A DNA stretch of 64,000 nucleotides from Ricordea florida. Lineage: Eukaryota > Cnidaria > Anthozoa > Corallimorpharia > Ricordeidae. Below the pieces are notes generated by a model, which worked only from the letters and a program-made list of their open reading frames with translations, made no database searches and was not told the origin of the DNA. Both the position numbers and the translations under genes were made by a program. How positions within the stretch are numbered: the first letter of the stretch is position 1; every line of letters starts with the position of its first letter. Shown here piece by piece: positions 9,662 through 23,253 of the stretch. Location: NCBI GenBank assembly GCA_949710005.1, contig OX453282.1, forward strand, positions 20,813,664 to 20,877,663, read 5' to 3'.

Positions 9662-11764
9662 GTTAGATAGATTGGGGTTGGCGTGCGTAGCCAGTGGGGA
9701 GGGGTGGGGGGTGGGAGTTTGATTGTGACAAGTTCGAGCGCGAAGCAAAATGTTAGAGGGAAATCTTCTTGCCCTCGCACTTCACGCTCCAACTTCTCGC
9801 ACTCAGATCCCTTTCTCTCCCCTCTCCTCTTTGAACACGCGCGCTACGTGGCAAGGACCTGAGGGGGGTGGGGAAGGGTTGGATAGAAGACCTAGGTAAC
9901 AGAAGAAAAACAACCGGAACATAGCAATTTTTAAATCCAATTCGATCATGCGTTGAATCGACTGGAAGCCCGTAACTTGTGATACCACTGTCTACCTCAA
10001 TCCTGTGTAGCAAATAAGGGAGCAAAGCAGTTTATTTTGACCAGTTCTTATTCCTCTATAAGGGAAAACAACAAGAGCCAATCGGAATCAACTCTTTTTG
10101 GCGCAAAATTTGAATTTCAAATTTCTTCCATATTCATTATTCATTCATTTTTTTTTTCACCGAACATGCTTTCGATGAAGAAAGGAGGATTACAGGTTTC
10201 ACAAGAAAAAACGGTTTTTCTGATATTTTTTTCATTTCTCGAAACTCACATTGTTGAGTCCTAGAAAAGAAACAAAGACAGAAAGAGCTTCGCTGAAAAT
10301 TGACAAAGCCTGTCCTGAATGGTCGCTGCGAGCTCCCAGAGACGGAATCCAGAGAGCACGTGGTTGAAATTTCCTCTCCGTCCTCACAAGGTGAGCAAAA
10401 CTGTTGATTTACGGAACTGAATATCCTTTGAAATGATTCAAGAATGCTTTAAAAATTAAGTTCTAAATTATTTTTGGCTTACTGATCGACTCAAGAAATT
10501 CTGTCATAGCGTTTATTAAAGGTTTAACCGAAAAATCCCAAGCACAACATTTGAGTCAGTCTAAGACAAACAGTTTATCATATTTCACACATTTTTATGC
10601 TTAGCTTTGAAATTTTTTGTTTGCAGTTCTGGAGAGGGACGAAATTGGCTGTCTTTGTCGGATTTACGCGCAGAAATTTATTTTCTTCGGAGGTAAGTGT
10701 TTGGTGCGACGTTCACATTTGTTTTGAAAACCAGTAAACTTACGCAAAATGAATAAATAAGTCTAACTTTATGAATTGTCCTAGTAGCAATTTAAAACAC
10801 TACAGGTTTCTAATTCACGCGTTCAATTTTGCTCCACAGTCCCAGAGTCAGACGTGGTACCCTGAATTTGGCGGTTTCTTCGCTGGTGAATAGAGCGAGA
10901 GGTAAGTACGTAATTTGTACATAATGTAATTTATGTGTTTCATTAAAACTGGGGCTGTCTTTGAAGGATCTTTCGTACTCTGTTTTGTGAGAATGTTTTA
11001 CGAAATACACGTTGAGAGAAATATAAGAATAATAGTGAGGTCTGCAACCAAAAAAAACTTGATCGTGCATTGATGGCACGTAGTCCGCTCATAAACGATC
11101 ATCACCTACACTAATTTACCGCTTCCAAATGCAAATTCGCTGTTTCCCTTTCCGCGCGTTGTAAGATTTTCATTCATTTATTCATTTATTTTTGCCATTA
11201 ACCACATTAGAGAAAAAAAATACATTAGAAATTTATTATAACTTAAAGACAATATCGAGACAATAGACTACACAGATTTCAAACTAGCTAAACAGAATGC
11301 CAAACCTCAAAGAATCTAAATAAGCCTACAAGAGAAAGTATGTGTTGTTAGTTTATGTTTCAACCGAATATTCTGAGCTGAAGAGGAAACACAATTGCTC
11401 TAGTTGTTTGTCAGATGCTTCAACTTCAATGCTGGGGAATTTTAGGGCAAGTCTCCTTTTTTACTTGAACTTACTCTTTACGTTGAAGATCCATTTTTAA
11501 CACTTTTTCCCATCATAAACTATATTATTATGCGGAAATAAATAAGTAAATAAATAGTGTACGACCCTTCCCTTCGGAGTTTTGGTCCAAGCGCAACAAC
11601 TCACCCATTTTGTTTCTGGTATGACATAAACTGGATGATCTTTGTATCCCTATTAGAGTTTCGTCCTTTCATATTAATATATACAGCTTGAGCATTGGTA
11701 CCTTGACCATGTACTGTCCAGCAGTTGATGTATGGTGTGGTCAGCTCTTAACAAGAGTGGCAAG
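8744..11764. other. Non-genic stretch with microsatellites
   Basis: I find no convincing exon in this 3-kb stretch. It contains a (TAGA)n microsatellite (9597-9675), a purine-rich and C-rich patch around 9690-9880, and AT-rich sequence. Short ORFs here have no recognisable motifs and overlap low-complexity sequence. Confidence 0.5.
9597..9675. repeat. (TAGA)n microsatellite
   Basis: Interrupted run of TAGA units, mostly ATAGATAGATAG. Its complement gives a spurious Tyr/Leu/Ile-rich reading frame. Confidence 0.95.
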
Positions 11765-11905
11765 ATTTCCGCACAGGTCCCTACTTCATTATGCATGCAG
11801 CAGATGAATTGTTTAGGGTAATGCACATGTAAACATATCTTGTTATTGCAGAATGAAACAGTATGGCTACAGCACGCATAATGAAGTAGGGACCTGTGCG
11901 GAAAT
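11765..11905. mobile_element. Palindromic MITE, copy 1 (ATTTCCGCACAGGTCCC ends)
   Basis: The left end ATTTCCGCACAGGTCCCTAC and the right end are perfect inverted copies over about 30 bp, around a centre of about 80 bp. A second, left-truncated copy lies at 22397-22505, and a weaker related fragment around 12060-12095. No coding capacity. The superfamily is uncertain because target duplications are not clear. Confidence 0.75.
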
Positions 11906-13237
11906 CATTCCGTCAAAATCGCAGTCGACAGAGGACAAAAAAGGCGAGATTTCCATATAACCTCTTACCTCAATGTGCATGCCGTAGCTGCACTGTTTTC
12001 TTCTATTTACCACCAAAAACGGTCTGTCGTTACATTATTCTTGATAATTCAGCAACAGCAGGCATAATGGAGTATGTGGTTATGCGGAAATCTGGTCGTA
12101 TTTTTATTTTGGTCCGTGATTTTAGCTGGCGTGACTGAAAATCACAAGGGTTTGTTAGTCCCTGGAGACAAGAAATCAAATGATATCTTACTATCTTATA
12201 CCTAAACGGGTTTCTATTCGGAATTTAAAGAAAAATTGTCCTCTAACCCCTTTGAAAATGGTTGAAAAAAAGTTAAAAGGGGTAACGCTTAAGGAAAAAT
12301 TCAATTCCCAAAGGAATTATGCTCTTTCTGCCATTGGGCCTTACGTGTGACGTCATCACTGTTGTTCTGGGTGAACAAAGGTGTCTTTGCCTCCAGAATG
12401 AAAAGAACAAGAACAACAAAGCAATTACCCGAAAATTATTTCACACATACCACAATAGAAATAAAAAAACAATTGAAGTAGAAAGATGAAGAAATTCGTT
12501 TGGAAAAAATTTCAGGTTTTATTATTTGTGATAAGTGTGATATAAAAGAACAAAAATTGAAGATTTAATCATGTAGTCTTTGTCTTTATTACAGATTGAC
12601 GTGCTAATCCTGCGTGGAAAATGAGAACCACAGCGACACAATAAACAAAAGCATCTGGGAACATGAATGAATCCTGTTATAAGTAAACAGGTAGAATCTT
12701 GTATCAGTGAAAGTATTTTTGCTGAGATTTAGCAAACCACAGACTGGCAGTTGTCTTGAAAGGCGCCTCGCATTTTCTAAACAGACTGCAGAATTTTTAA
12801 CATAGTTTTTTCTGTCACACGCTTTCTGTTACCTATTCGGGAAAAAAATTAACTTGACACGCTAAATTCTAAATTGCAACATTTGATTTACTAGGGCTGT
12901 TGGAGCTTTTAGCAAGAAATTCCTTTTGAAAGCGAGAATGCATTTATTTTTCTCCATCTGCTGTCGTGTTTGCTTATCTATTCATTTTAAATAATTATTG
13001 TACTAAGAAGTTGTGAAATCCTTGAAGCCCCAAGGATTGTTAAAATCTTCAAACATTTTTTTGACTGTATAACCCTTTTACTGCATACTGATAACTTTTT
13101 GCGATAATTCAAGTTTACTAGTTTCATTATCTTTGTGGGAAAACTAAGCAATGGTGAAAATCATATTTTGTTGCCCTGTAGGCCAATACTGCACTCTTGA
13201 CATTGTTTGGGAAAATGCGCGTTTGGTAGTTTCATTA
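11906..13237. other. Non-genic stretch
   Basis: AT-rich sequence with no supported gene. A fragment related to the neighbouring MITE lies near 12060-12095. The only longer ORF (11896-12138) starts inside that MITE and has no recognisable domain. Confidence 0.45.
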
Positions 13238-14624
13238 GGGACTTTAAGATCCGAGACGCGACGGCTTCTAGAACGCGGTGGCTAGAACGCGGTGGCTGTC
13301 AAAGGACTGGAACTAGAACGTCGCCGTTTGCGCGGAAAAAGTTAAGTTAAGATCCCCGGCGCGATGCAAGACGACGCGGCTGCGAAACGCTCTTTGTCAG
13401 TGTGATTCTTCAGCAATTCTTTCGCAGAAATATCCATGGAAATGCTCTGTTTGTGTCTATTAGAAGAGATCATAAAAACACACAAAGCTTAAATGTGCTA
13501 GTTAAGCGGCAGATGAACGCAATAAATCGAGAAATGTAACGGTACAAGACACGAGGAAAGTATGCAGAAGACTCTTGCATTCACTTTTTGAAGTTGTAGA
13601 TCGTGACTTACAAGCCTTGCTCGAAGACACTGCCATTTTATAAGCTTAGTACACCTGAAAGAAATTAAAACTAGAAGGGCACTCGGTAGAGCGCATACCT
13701 CCGCCCCGCCACATATTGTTGTCTTAAGAGTTTGAATCCACAAATAAGAGCTATTTGAAGAAAAGTATATCCGATTAAGGAGTAATATTGTTGTTTTTCC
13801 CACATATCGCTTCTTCGCCTTCGATAACTTGGAATCAGGTGAATGGCATCAAGTTTCAAAACTGTTTTCTACCGTGGGAACCAAGAAAGCTGATTGGTCA
13901 ACATTAATTCGATTAGTAAACAAACTCAATTATCACTGAAATTTCTGTAAAACCTTAGAAAACTTTCTGGTAAAATCGCTCAGCTTAAACACGACAAGAA
14001 TTGCGGTGCGATATACAGTCTGGTAGGTTTTTTGCGGTCGTGGAACCAGCCATAGTATACAATATATACAAAAGTTAGGCGTAAACTGACATTCACGTTT
14101 GTTCGAAGCCGTACTATCAAGTGTAGCCCGAGTGAACGCTCCCGAGAGCGTCTAGTCTGGATCTGAGATCTGGAGTTTAACCCGGATAAATCCCAAATTT
14201 TAATCGATTGATCCTGGGTATATTTGCGACCTTTCCACCAAATTTGGTGCAAATCCGTTGATTAGTTTTTGCGTAAAACGATTAACAGACAGACAAACAG
14301 ACAGGCGTGAAAACATAACCTCCTTGGCGGAGGTAAAAATTCAAAATCCTTCCATAGCTACGATCTAAAATGTCACCAGAAATTACGTCCAATGATCCTA
14401 GATTGCTAATTTTTCATGTTTAGAGGAATATATCATTATTTAAGTTAAGCACTGGTAGGAATATGCTCACGTTTTGTACAGAACGTCAAAATTGCCAATC
14501 CCACGTTCTCGACGCGACGTGATACCATCAGGAAGATGGCGTGAGCATGCGCAATATGTCACCTCTTTAAAAATTAACTTCCGGCCGCGTCTTACAGCCG
14601 TCGCGTCTCGAATCTTAAAGTTTC
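13238..14624. mobile_element. Terminal-inverted-repeat element, about 1.4 kb
   Basis: The left end (GGGACTTTAAGATCCGAGAC then GCGACGGC) recurs inverted at the right end (about 14598-14624) with a few changes. Near the left end a short block, CTAGAACGCGGTGG, is tandemly duplicated. Near 14280-14336 a run of CAGACAGACAAACAGACAGG leads into AACCTCCTTGGCGGAGG, a small perfect stem. No transposase frame is visible and no clear target duplication could be read, so this is a provisional non-autonomous DNA transposon. Confidence 0.5.
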
Positions 14625-14982
14625 TATTATCTTTGTGCAATAAATTAGGCAGTTTGCAGCTTCTATAACGTTTCATATTATTGGTAAATAACACAGGCGA
14701 ACACTCCGAGGCAAAGAACAAGGACTAGCTTCTGAAAACTGAAAACAAAATTTAGGACCTTTCTGTTGCAAAGAGAAATCTAAGTTTTAAGGCGTTATAA
14801 CTCAAATAAAACGGCGCATCCACTGCATGCATAATACAGTATGGGGTTATACCAGTTGTAGCGTTGAATGAAGTTGATTGTTACGATATGATATTAACCA
14901 AATTTTTACAATATGTTAAAATCAATGAGAAGAACTTAGATATGATTCTTGGGGCTGACAGGTTAAAGGAATGCCACGTTAA
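14625..14982. other. Non-genic spacer
   Basis: AT-rich spacer between two mobile elements. I see nothing further in it. Confidence 0.5.
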
Positions 14983-17900
14983 GAGCGTGTCTCCGTAAAA
15001 ACCGACCAGTGATTTTGGATCAAAAAATTAAATTCCCTTATATTCTGGGATATTAAAGCCTTTACCTTAGTAGTTGCAAAAATACACTTCGTTTGACCGA
15101 AAGTGATAAATATATTTTTTTACGAATTTTTGAATTTCCGGACGATTAGCGCCGGCGTCATAGCCGTTCAAAGTGCAAAAATCGCTAATATTGACCGCAC
15201 TCTAGAAAACGAACACCTGGCTCAAAAATCCTGATTTTCTTTTCCGTATACAGATACACAACTGTAGATTTCCTAGCCATTTCACAGTTCCGAATTATTT
15301 ATTTATTTCAACGGCAATGATTTTTTCCCCAGCACGTGTTTTCGGCTTTTCATCAAAACACGAAAGTTGCTCAACTTTGAGGGTAATTTTAAAAAGTGTG
15401 GCACCTTTCTGAACTTCGCTATCTGTATGAATACAATCTAGAAATGATAGTAAAACTCAACAAGGAATAACATTTTTGTGCTCTCCACGTTTTCGGAATA
15501 GACCGCCGTTTGAATTTCCAGAAATTTCGTAAACCTGATAATTAACAAACACTCGCCTTGTCGATCTGCTTGTCAAAGTCAAACTTCATTTGATGGCGTG
15601 ATGGGTCTTATCCAAGTTCTTTCACATTTTAAGGTTATTTCTGAATCATCTGAAACTATATTGGCCGTTGATTCCATGTCCTTGGTCCGTTTAAGAAGTT
15701 ATTTTGTTTATAAAATGGCAGTATCCGCAAGCGTGACTGGTTCGTGACACCGTCCTGAAAGGTCTTTTGTTAAAATTAGTTGGATGCAATCTTGTTCATC
15801 GAGATTACTCTTCAAGACATGGCGGTGAAATTTCTAGGGCAAATAAAACACTTTTCTTTGCAAATACGACGCGATGCGTCGCTGACAAAGCGTTTTAACC
15901 CAGTCTCCTGACAAACTTGAAAAATGCGTGACTTTGTATTTCATCCCCAGTTCTCCTGCACTGGGTGATGACCTGATACGGTAATTATAATTAACAAATA
16001 CTGGCTCGCTCACTTGCTTTATTAACTTTTTAGGTTGTAATGTCCGTCTTTGATTTTGTAGAGGATATTTTTGCTCCTGAAGTAACTGCTTTAACTCAAA
16101 AAAACATCGAAATTATCTCTCACTTTGAAAAATAGAACGCTATGAATCAACGTAAAAAATAGACAGTTCTGTAAAGAGATTCTAAGCACCTTTACCATCT
16201 TGCAAAAATCCAGGAATACTAGCTTGTGTATTTTTGAACATCTGTGTTGTAACAAATATACTTGTCCTAATTATACTAACGCGCTGGTCCAAACAATGTA
16301 AAACAAGAATGTTCATTTCATACTTGTTATTTACTCAAACCAAGATTTCTACACTTACATCGTGGCACTGTTGCCAAAAAATATAACTGCTTATGATAAA
16401 AATAGTCGGAAAAATAAATTCCTTATGGAACGATTCCCTTTCAAGGTTTTACAACAACGTTGAATGGTTATTCCCTCGACCTTCTCTTTCAGTCTTTATT
16501 TATAATTAGATTTACAGTTTGTTACACAATTCGGAATACTTGACCATGACATTTACCTAGGTTTTATGAGTTCTTTTATTCTATTGAAAGTTACAAAGTA
16601 AAGGCGCCTCACATACGTCGGTACTTCGAAATGATCATATCATCATTATCTTAAAGACAAAACCTTTTTAAACCCCCCTCTTCATCAGTACTCCGTGTTA
16701 CGGGTATTTATAGCTACTTGAAGCTACACGGAAAGAATTTGTCACACCTGGCCATGGGCATCAATCTCGAGACCTCTCACACAGAAGACTCCAAGTGCTA
16801 CGCAATAACCAACTGTGCCATTGAGGGAGCAGGGTTGGCGCAGTGGTGAGAGCGCTCGCCTTCCACCAATGTGGCCCGGGTTCGATTCCCGGCCCCGGCG
16901 TCATATGTGGACTGAGTTTGTTGGTTCTCTACTCTGCTCCGAGAAGTTTTTCTCCGGGTACTCCGGTTTTCCCCTCTCCACAAAAACCAACATTTGATTT
17001 GATTTGATTTGATTTGTGCTTTACAGTGTCCCCAATTAGTACGTCAGTGCTAGATACAGTTGACACTCAAATAAAGTTCATTATTATTATTATTATTATT
17101 AATCGCTGCTCCTCAAAAAAGAGAAAACGTAAAATATTGTGTAGTAGAATGCTTACCTGACCCAATGGGAATTGTGATTCCAAAAATTGCGTGAATATTC
17201 TTGGAAATCTCCAAGTTGATAACATGATCATTTTTTAGCTTTTTCCTTGCTCCTGAATGAAAAGGATATCGACATGTCCTCAAAGGACGCCAGTTGCGAC
17301 CCAAATTATGTCTGTGTTTTGGACACACGAACATTTCTTCTTGCCGGTGTGGCGGCACATCGAATAGCCCCCCCCCCCCCCCCCCTGACTAGTATCAGTT
17401 CGTACTCCATCATTCCTCATAGTTTTGAAAGATGGCACGTTTTCAAGTGGATCGTTATATCTTCCTGGCATTCTCACAACCTACATACTGTATCCGAACC
17501 TCGAAAACCTCCACAATTAGATTTTCCGAAGCCCGAGAAAGAACACTTTACTGTATCAGTAGCCATGTTACCCCTTGTTTGTTTTGTGTCCAGTCCAGGA
17601 GGCCTGGGGATGAAATACAAAGTCACGCATATCTCAACTTTAATCTGAACTGGGTTAAATCGCTTTGTTAGCGACTCATCGCGTTTTCTTTGCAAAGAAA
17701 AGTGTTTTATTTGGCCTAGAAATTTCACCGCCATGTCTTGAAGAGTAATCCCAATGGACAAGATTGCATCCAACTAATTTTAGCAAAAGACCTTTCAGGA
17801 CGGTGTCACGAACCAGTCACGCTTTCGGATACTGCCATTTTATAAACAAGATAACTTCTTAAACGGACCAAGGACATGGAATCAACGGCCAATATAGTTT

Positions 17901-18570
17901 CAGATGATTCAGAAATAACCTTAAAATGTGAAAGAACTTGGATAAGACCCATCACGCCATCAAATGAAGTTTGACTTTGACAAGCAGATCGACAAGGCGA
18001 GTGTTTGTTAATTATCAGGTTTACGAAATTTCTGGAAATTCAAACGGCGGTCTATTCCGAAAACGTGGAGAGCACAAAAATGTTATTCCTTGTTGAGTTT
18101 TACTATCATTTCTAGATTGTATTCATACAGATAGCGAAGTTCAGAAAGGTGCCACACTTTTTAAAATTACCCTCAAAGTTGAGCAACTTTCGTGTTTTGA
18201 TGAAAAGCCGAAAACACGTGCTGGGGAAAAAATCATCGCCGTTGAAATAAATAAATAATTCGGAACTGTGAAATGGCTAGGAAATCTACAGTTGTGTATC
18301 TGTATACGGAAAAGAAAATCAGGCTTTTTGAGCAAGGTGTTTGTTCTCTAGAGTGCGGTCAATATTAGCGATTTTTGCACTTTGAACGGCTATGACGCCG
18401 GCGCTGACCGCCCGGAAATTCAAAAATTCGTAAAAAAATATATTTATCACTTTCGGTCAAACGAAATGCATTTTTGCAACTACTAAGGTGGAGGCTTTAA
18501 TATCCCAGAATATAAGGAAAATTAATTTTTTGATCCAAAATCACTGGTCGGTTTTTACGGAGACACGCTC
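14983..18570. mobile_element. Foldback transposon with arms of about 970 bp and TTAA target site
   Basis: The arms at 14983-15950 and 17604-18570 are long inverted copies with only scattered mismatches. Both begin GAGCGTGTCTCCGTAAAAAC. The element is flanked by TTAA on each side (14979-14982 and 18571-18574). TTAA duplication is typical of Kolobok and piggyBac transposons; I infer a non-autonomous relative. The 1.65-kb centre has no transposase and has received a SINE at 16826. ORFs inside the arms are not conserved between arms and look accidental. Confidence 0.75.
16826..17102 (+). mobile_element. tRNA-derived SINE, second family, copy 1
   Basis: The tRNA-like head has an A box (TGGCGCAGTGGTGAGAGCGC) and a B box (GGGTTCGATTCCC). 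The body carries GTTTTTCTCCGGGTACTCCGG, shown here as a landmark block, then ATTTGATTTGATTTGATTTG and an ATT-repeat tail. A second copy at 45389-45684 has the same layout. It differs from the SINE at 1984 in head, body and tail. Confidence 0.85.
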
Positions 18571-18574
18571 TTAA

Positions 18575-21500
18575 GTGTTGAGTGCGGGAACCATGCATTG
18601 CACATCCTATCTAAGGGGTTTGTCACGCTTTCTAAACTAAATTCCCGAAAATTATAATTATTACTAGAAATACGACTCCCGCAAAACCTCGCGAAGCTAG
18701 TTTTTAAAGGACTCCTAATTGTTTTTCCTACAAGGGATGAAACCCCAATTTATGTATTTACTTATTATTATATTATTTTTATATTTTGTACTTTCTCATT
18801 TTTTGCAATTATTATCATGATTATTATGATTGTATTTTTAATATTACTACTGGTATTGATATTATTATTAGTATTGTTATTTTTTATATTTAACATAATA
18901 TACTGTTATGGGGCCCACCCATATGTCCTAATCTGGGAAAAGGTATTGTTCCTCTACTACTACAAGCAATTCCGTTTTTCTTCAGAATAGGGTTTGTCTC
19001 ATATGAAGTAAAAATTACTCAACTCTGAACAATACCATTTCTTCTTTTAAGCTTAGAGTCTAGTCATGGTTGCCACAGCCATAAGATCTTTAAATTCCCT
19101 GACTTTTTCCCTTACCAAAAAAATTAGAAAAGTCACAAATTAGTCCTAGTAATGACCTCCAAACTCCTGACCTGTCTGACCTGTGGCAATCATGCTAGTG
19201 CAGTCATTATCATCATTATAATCATGTCCATACAGTTAGTGTGGAACATCATGATTGAAAGCATAGGGCATTTAGGAAACTTCAAAGACTTGTTATTACA
19301 TACAGCACCCTTGCAATGAATACATAAGAAAAATCGCTAAAACTTTTAGCATTACAAACTTTAGTTTCTCCCTTATAGAGTTTTTCCAATGTAAAAGGTC
19401 AACTGTATATTATGGTTGTTATTAAATATTTGTATTTGACATCAGTCATAAAAATGAATTAAACAGCATTAAGGAAAAAGGTTAAGATGTTACCTAATTT
19501 TGCAAAGTATGGCTTAAATTAACTTTTCATTTGTGGGAAAAGGATGGGTGCTAAGAGAGTAATTCCCAGGGATACATGGAACTCAAAGGTAAAAACCCAT
19601 TTTGAAATGGCTCAATGGAACTTGTCTGTCCCAACAAACTTTTTGATTACGCAATACATATATGTAGGTAATGACATTAACTGATCATCGCAGTAGCTTA
19701 TATGTAGCAAAGAAATAGAGCAAAGAGAAATACTACTCAGAAGTCAGTAATAACATCTGCTTTATTTACAAATAATTGCATTGATCAGTGATAATATTGC
19801 AGAACCAGTCACTTATTGTTTGGTATCTTTTCTGTTGAAAATACTGAACATAACTGCTACATCATTTTCACTGTTGCAATGATATCAGATCACATAATTA
19901 TAAATACTTGCTATCACAACTGCAATCTCTGTATTGGGAATTTCTTTCAAATGGAAGGCAATCGTTTCACTACGAAAAATACCTACTTGCATTCTCATTG
20001 CAGTATTAATATTACGTGACTGTCATCTTTCATTTCTTTGCGGTTGGTTTCTGTTTCCCCTTTCCTGGCACTTTTTTCACGACGATATGGTTATCTGTTT
20101 TGTCGTTCGTCTTCTGATTCTGTCTGCATGCTGGAAGTCGTTCCTACTCGGTTTCCGTTCTAAGTCATTTTGCTAAATTTTGTTCGCCAATTTCGTTATG
20201 TAATCGCTCGCTCATGTCCCGTATACCTAAAACGAGTCTTTGTTTCTATCGATAACAAATTCAATTTCCAATCTAACTTGATGGTAACTTGATGGTATTC
20301 CTGGTCCTTTTCCTTTTTTGAGCAAGCAGTTGTTGTCTTAGCTGCGATGTCTCTTGTTATCGTCTCTACCGTCGTTTCTCAATCTCTGCTTTGAGTCGTC
20401 GCTTCCCGTGTGCCGATTTTTGCGGCATTCAAACTTACTCGACGACGATCTCTCGCCATTCTTTCTTGTATATGTAGGAGATCTTCTTGCTGGGATGTAT
20501 TTCCAAGACGAGTGAAATCGGTTTCCACAAAATTCACATTATTTTCAAAACATCATTCAAGGAATTCCTAATGGCGGAATTTCACATGGAGTAATGTTGC
20601 CAGGTAACCTGGCCTGCGAACGGACACCTTTAAAATATATATATATATATATACATATATAAAAACTCTCGGCTCGATTTACTCGGGCTTGCGAGCCACG
20701 TGGTCTGACCGAAAGCGACACGATTAGTAACCTCGCTACGCTCGATCTTCGGCCTCGCTTCGCGAGGAATAATATAATTATAAGCACATTTTCGGAGAAA
20801 ACATCACAATGTTAATCACCAGAAACGAAAAAAAAAAGTGAAAATAGGATAAACGAAGCTTTTCACCAGATAAAACTGAAAAGAGACATATTTATTGTTT
20901 TACACAACAAAAAATTTTATCGCAATTTGAAATGTCATGATCAAATATTTCTTGAAATTGTTCGATAATTAATTCATAGAACAAACAGAGAAAGGAAATT
21001 ACAAGCTGTGATTTGCTTGAAAATCAACGCAACAACTTGTTGCATTTGATTTGTATAAATTTGTAGTCAGTATGTTTCGAGAACCTTTTCTGAAACTTGT
21101 TATAGCTTGTCAAAATACTCCTATATTTAAGAGTTTTCATAAAAGCACAGAGACAACGAATTAATGCAATTTTTCCAAAACCAAGTGCTGACTAAATCAC
21201 GCTCCGTGATGTATTTAAAAATCAGAAACACATTTCGTTGTCTTGCAATTTTTTCTGGTTGGAGAATATATATCGGTTTTTTCCATGTAGTCAAATACTG
21301 TTGCTCTTATTTGTGGCATCATCTTAGTATCTTTCTGCAAAATCCCTGCGTTATATTTTTGGGGGCAGCATTGAAATCCTTTTTGGCACTAGAGGGTTCA
21401 CTCAACACTTAAAGTAGCGCACCTTGGTAATGATGTTATGGTAGCGTAGAGTTAGTCGTGACCAGAACTTAAAGCTATGCCTTGCAAACTTAATCAAGCT

Positions 21501-22396
21501 GTTAAAATTGTGGAGTTTTTAAAATTTCAACATTCCTCGCCCTAGGTTATTATATTTGCGCGATTTGGTCCATTTGCGTTATTTTAAGCTCTGTATCACG
21601 GTTAGCTATCTCCAGTAAATCCGTTCATGGTATTGTTGATAAAGCGTGCTAAAGCTAGTCAAAATTGTATCTTGCGTAGAAGAAAGAATGCAGTTTTCAG
21701 AGGATTGTCTTGTGGCTTGGTTACAGCGCATTTTTTGTAAAAATTATTCTACGCCAGATACAGTTCGAGACTATTTGGGCTAGCTTTAGGGCGCTTTAAA
21801 TTTGAGTCCAAAGATGTTAAAAATGATACCATGGAAGGATTTATTGGCGCTGGTAAGAATGTAGGCTGATAGAATTTAAAAACAAGCTGGAATGTGTTTG
21901 CTACTGAAGTTAATTCTTCATTATATGCCGGTCAATTGTTTTGCTTCTCCTTGGAGCCGCAAACAAAGGCTTCCAGCTTGTTGACTGTTCGCATCGCTGA
22001 GAGCATTGTAACGCGAGAATCTTAAGAACACATGTAAATCAGTTGTATTGTAAATCTTTAATTAGCAACACAAAATATGGCTTGTAAATTAAGTAGCTAA
22101 AAAGTATGAAGAGAATACAATAAAAGAAATGAATGAAAGAAAGGACTTGCTTATTAATGAGATCATTCTCCGGGGGAAAAAAAAAATAAAAAGACGGCGC
22201 ATGGCACGCTGGGAAATTTTACTGCCAAATGTGGCCAAGTTAAATGCACAATATGTTGGTCAGCCGTAACACCCGACACAATACTTCATGATTGTGACAC
22301 TTGAAAGGCCATGTGTGTTTGGGCACTGACTATGTGTGTACGAATGAAGTATTAACCTTCCTGATTCGAACAAATTAAAAATGGCTGCTGTTGTGA
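18575..22396. other. Non-genic, AT-rich stretch
   Basis: Nothing in these 3.8 kb supports a gene. There is ATT-rich low-complexity sequence near 18770-18910, an (AT)n run at 20636-20663, and a GAGCGAGGC-rich patch near 20700-20770. ORFs are short and motif-free. Confidence 0.5.
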
Positions 22397-22505
22397 GGCT
22401 ACTTCATTATGCATGCTGTACTTGAATTGTCTTGGGAAGTTCGCTTGCAAACATTTCTTGCTCGGCTACAACATGCGTAATGAAGTAGGGACCTGAGCGG
22501 AAATC
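22397..22505. mobile_element. Palindromic MITE, copy 2, left end truncated
   Basis: It contains CTACTTCATTATGCATGCTG on the left and GCGTAATGAAGTAGGGACCT on the right, followed by GAGCGGAAATCATTCCG. It matches the element at 11765-11905 but lacks the outer left terminus. Confidence 0.65.
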
Positions 22506-22539
22506 ATTCCGAATATTATCTTCGGTGCACTTACTGTAG

Positions 22540-23060
22540 GCCGGTCTGAACTATTGTCTCTGGACAATTTAGATAAAGGAAAAGTGGAGAAGGCTTTCGA
22601 AGACCTTAAAAATCTTGTGGAGCCAGTTAGAGAGAGCCATTTCGGACCATCGAGGTCAAAACATAGGCATCGCGTTGGCCAGTACTACCCCATGATTTAA
22701 CGCAAAGCAGAGAGATGGTACAAGCAGTTTATGAGAAGATTATCGTTTAGGTGTGCTCCAAGAAATCCTTGGAAAGCTTTTATAAAGGTGGAATTGCCTA
22801 CAGAATTATTCCAAATTATACGGACACTTGCGTCAACCACAAACTACGGCTTATTCACCGGCGAGACCAAAAGAAACACAAGAAGGCTGTCTTGGCGTTT
22901 ACTTCTTTTGCCAGGGACGGTAAAAAGTCTTTTTAATAAGATTATGGGCACCTCTTACTCAGATGATGAGTTTCTCAAGAAGAAGTTCAAGAATAAGAAG
23001 AGAATTGAGGCTATTGTAAATGAGGAGAAGCAGTTTGGAATGACATACGATTTTGATTAG
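22540..23060 (+). pseudogene. Possible decayed coding sequence, unknown family
   Basis: Protein-like segments occur in different frames. One, LDNLDKGKVEKAFEDLKNLV (about 22558-22620), ends at a stop near 22700. Another is an 82-codon frame (22731-23060 overall) whose end, EEKQFGMTYDFD, is followed by TAG. The charged, lysine-rich composition and the frame changes are what a broken gene would show, but I recognise no family. It could equally be chance. Confidence 0.25.
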
Positions 23061-23253
23061 GAAATTTTACAATTTGATTTTTGTTATAGTGTTTGCAATA
23101 TGCACAACTTCCCAATACACACATCGGTACTTCTGTAAGTTGTACTCATTTCCATGAGTTAAAGAGTACACATTTAAACCATGAACAATAACTTGTACTT
23201 GTCGATACAAAGAAAACATTTTGGTTCCTATTGTCTACGATGTTGTAGGTAAC

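Noticed and set aside
17247-17773. ORFs of 65-133 codons on both strands
   Set aside because: Partly inside the right arm of the foldback and across a C-run. The equivalent frame is not conserved in the left arm.
20557-20787. Minus-strand ORF through the (AT)n run
   Set aside because: The alternating Ile/Tyr stretch is the microsatellite itself.
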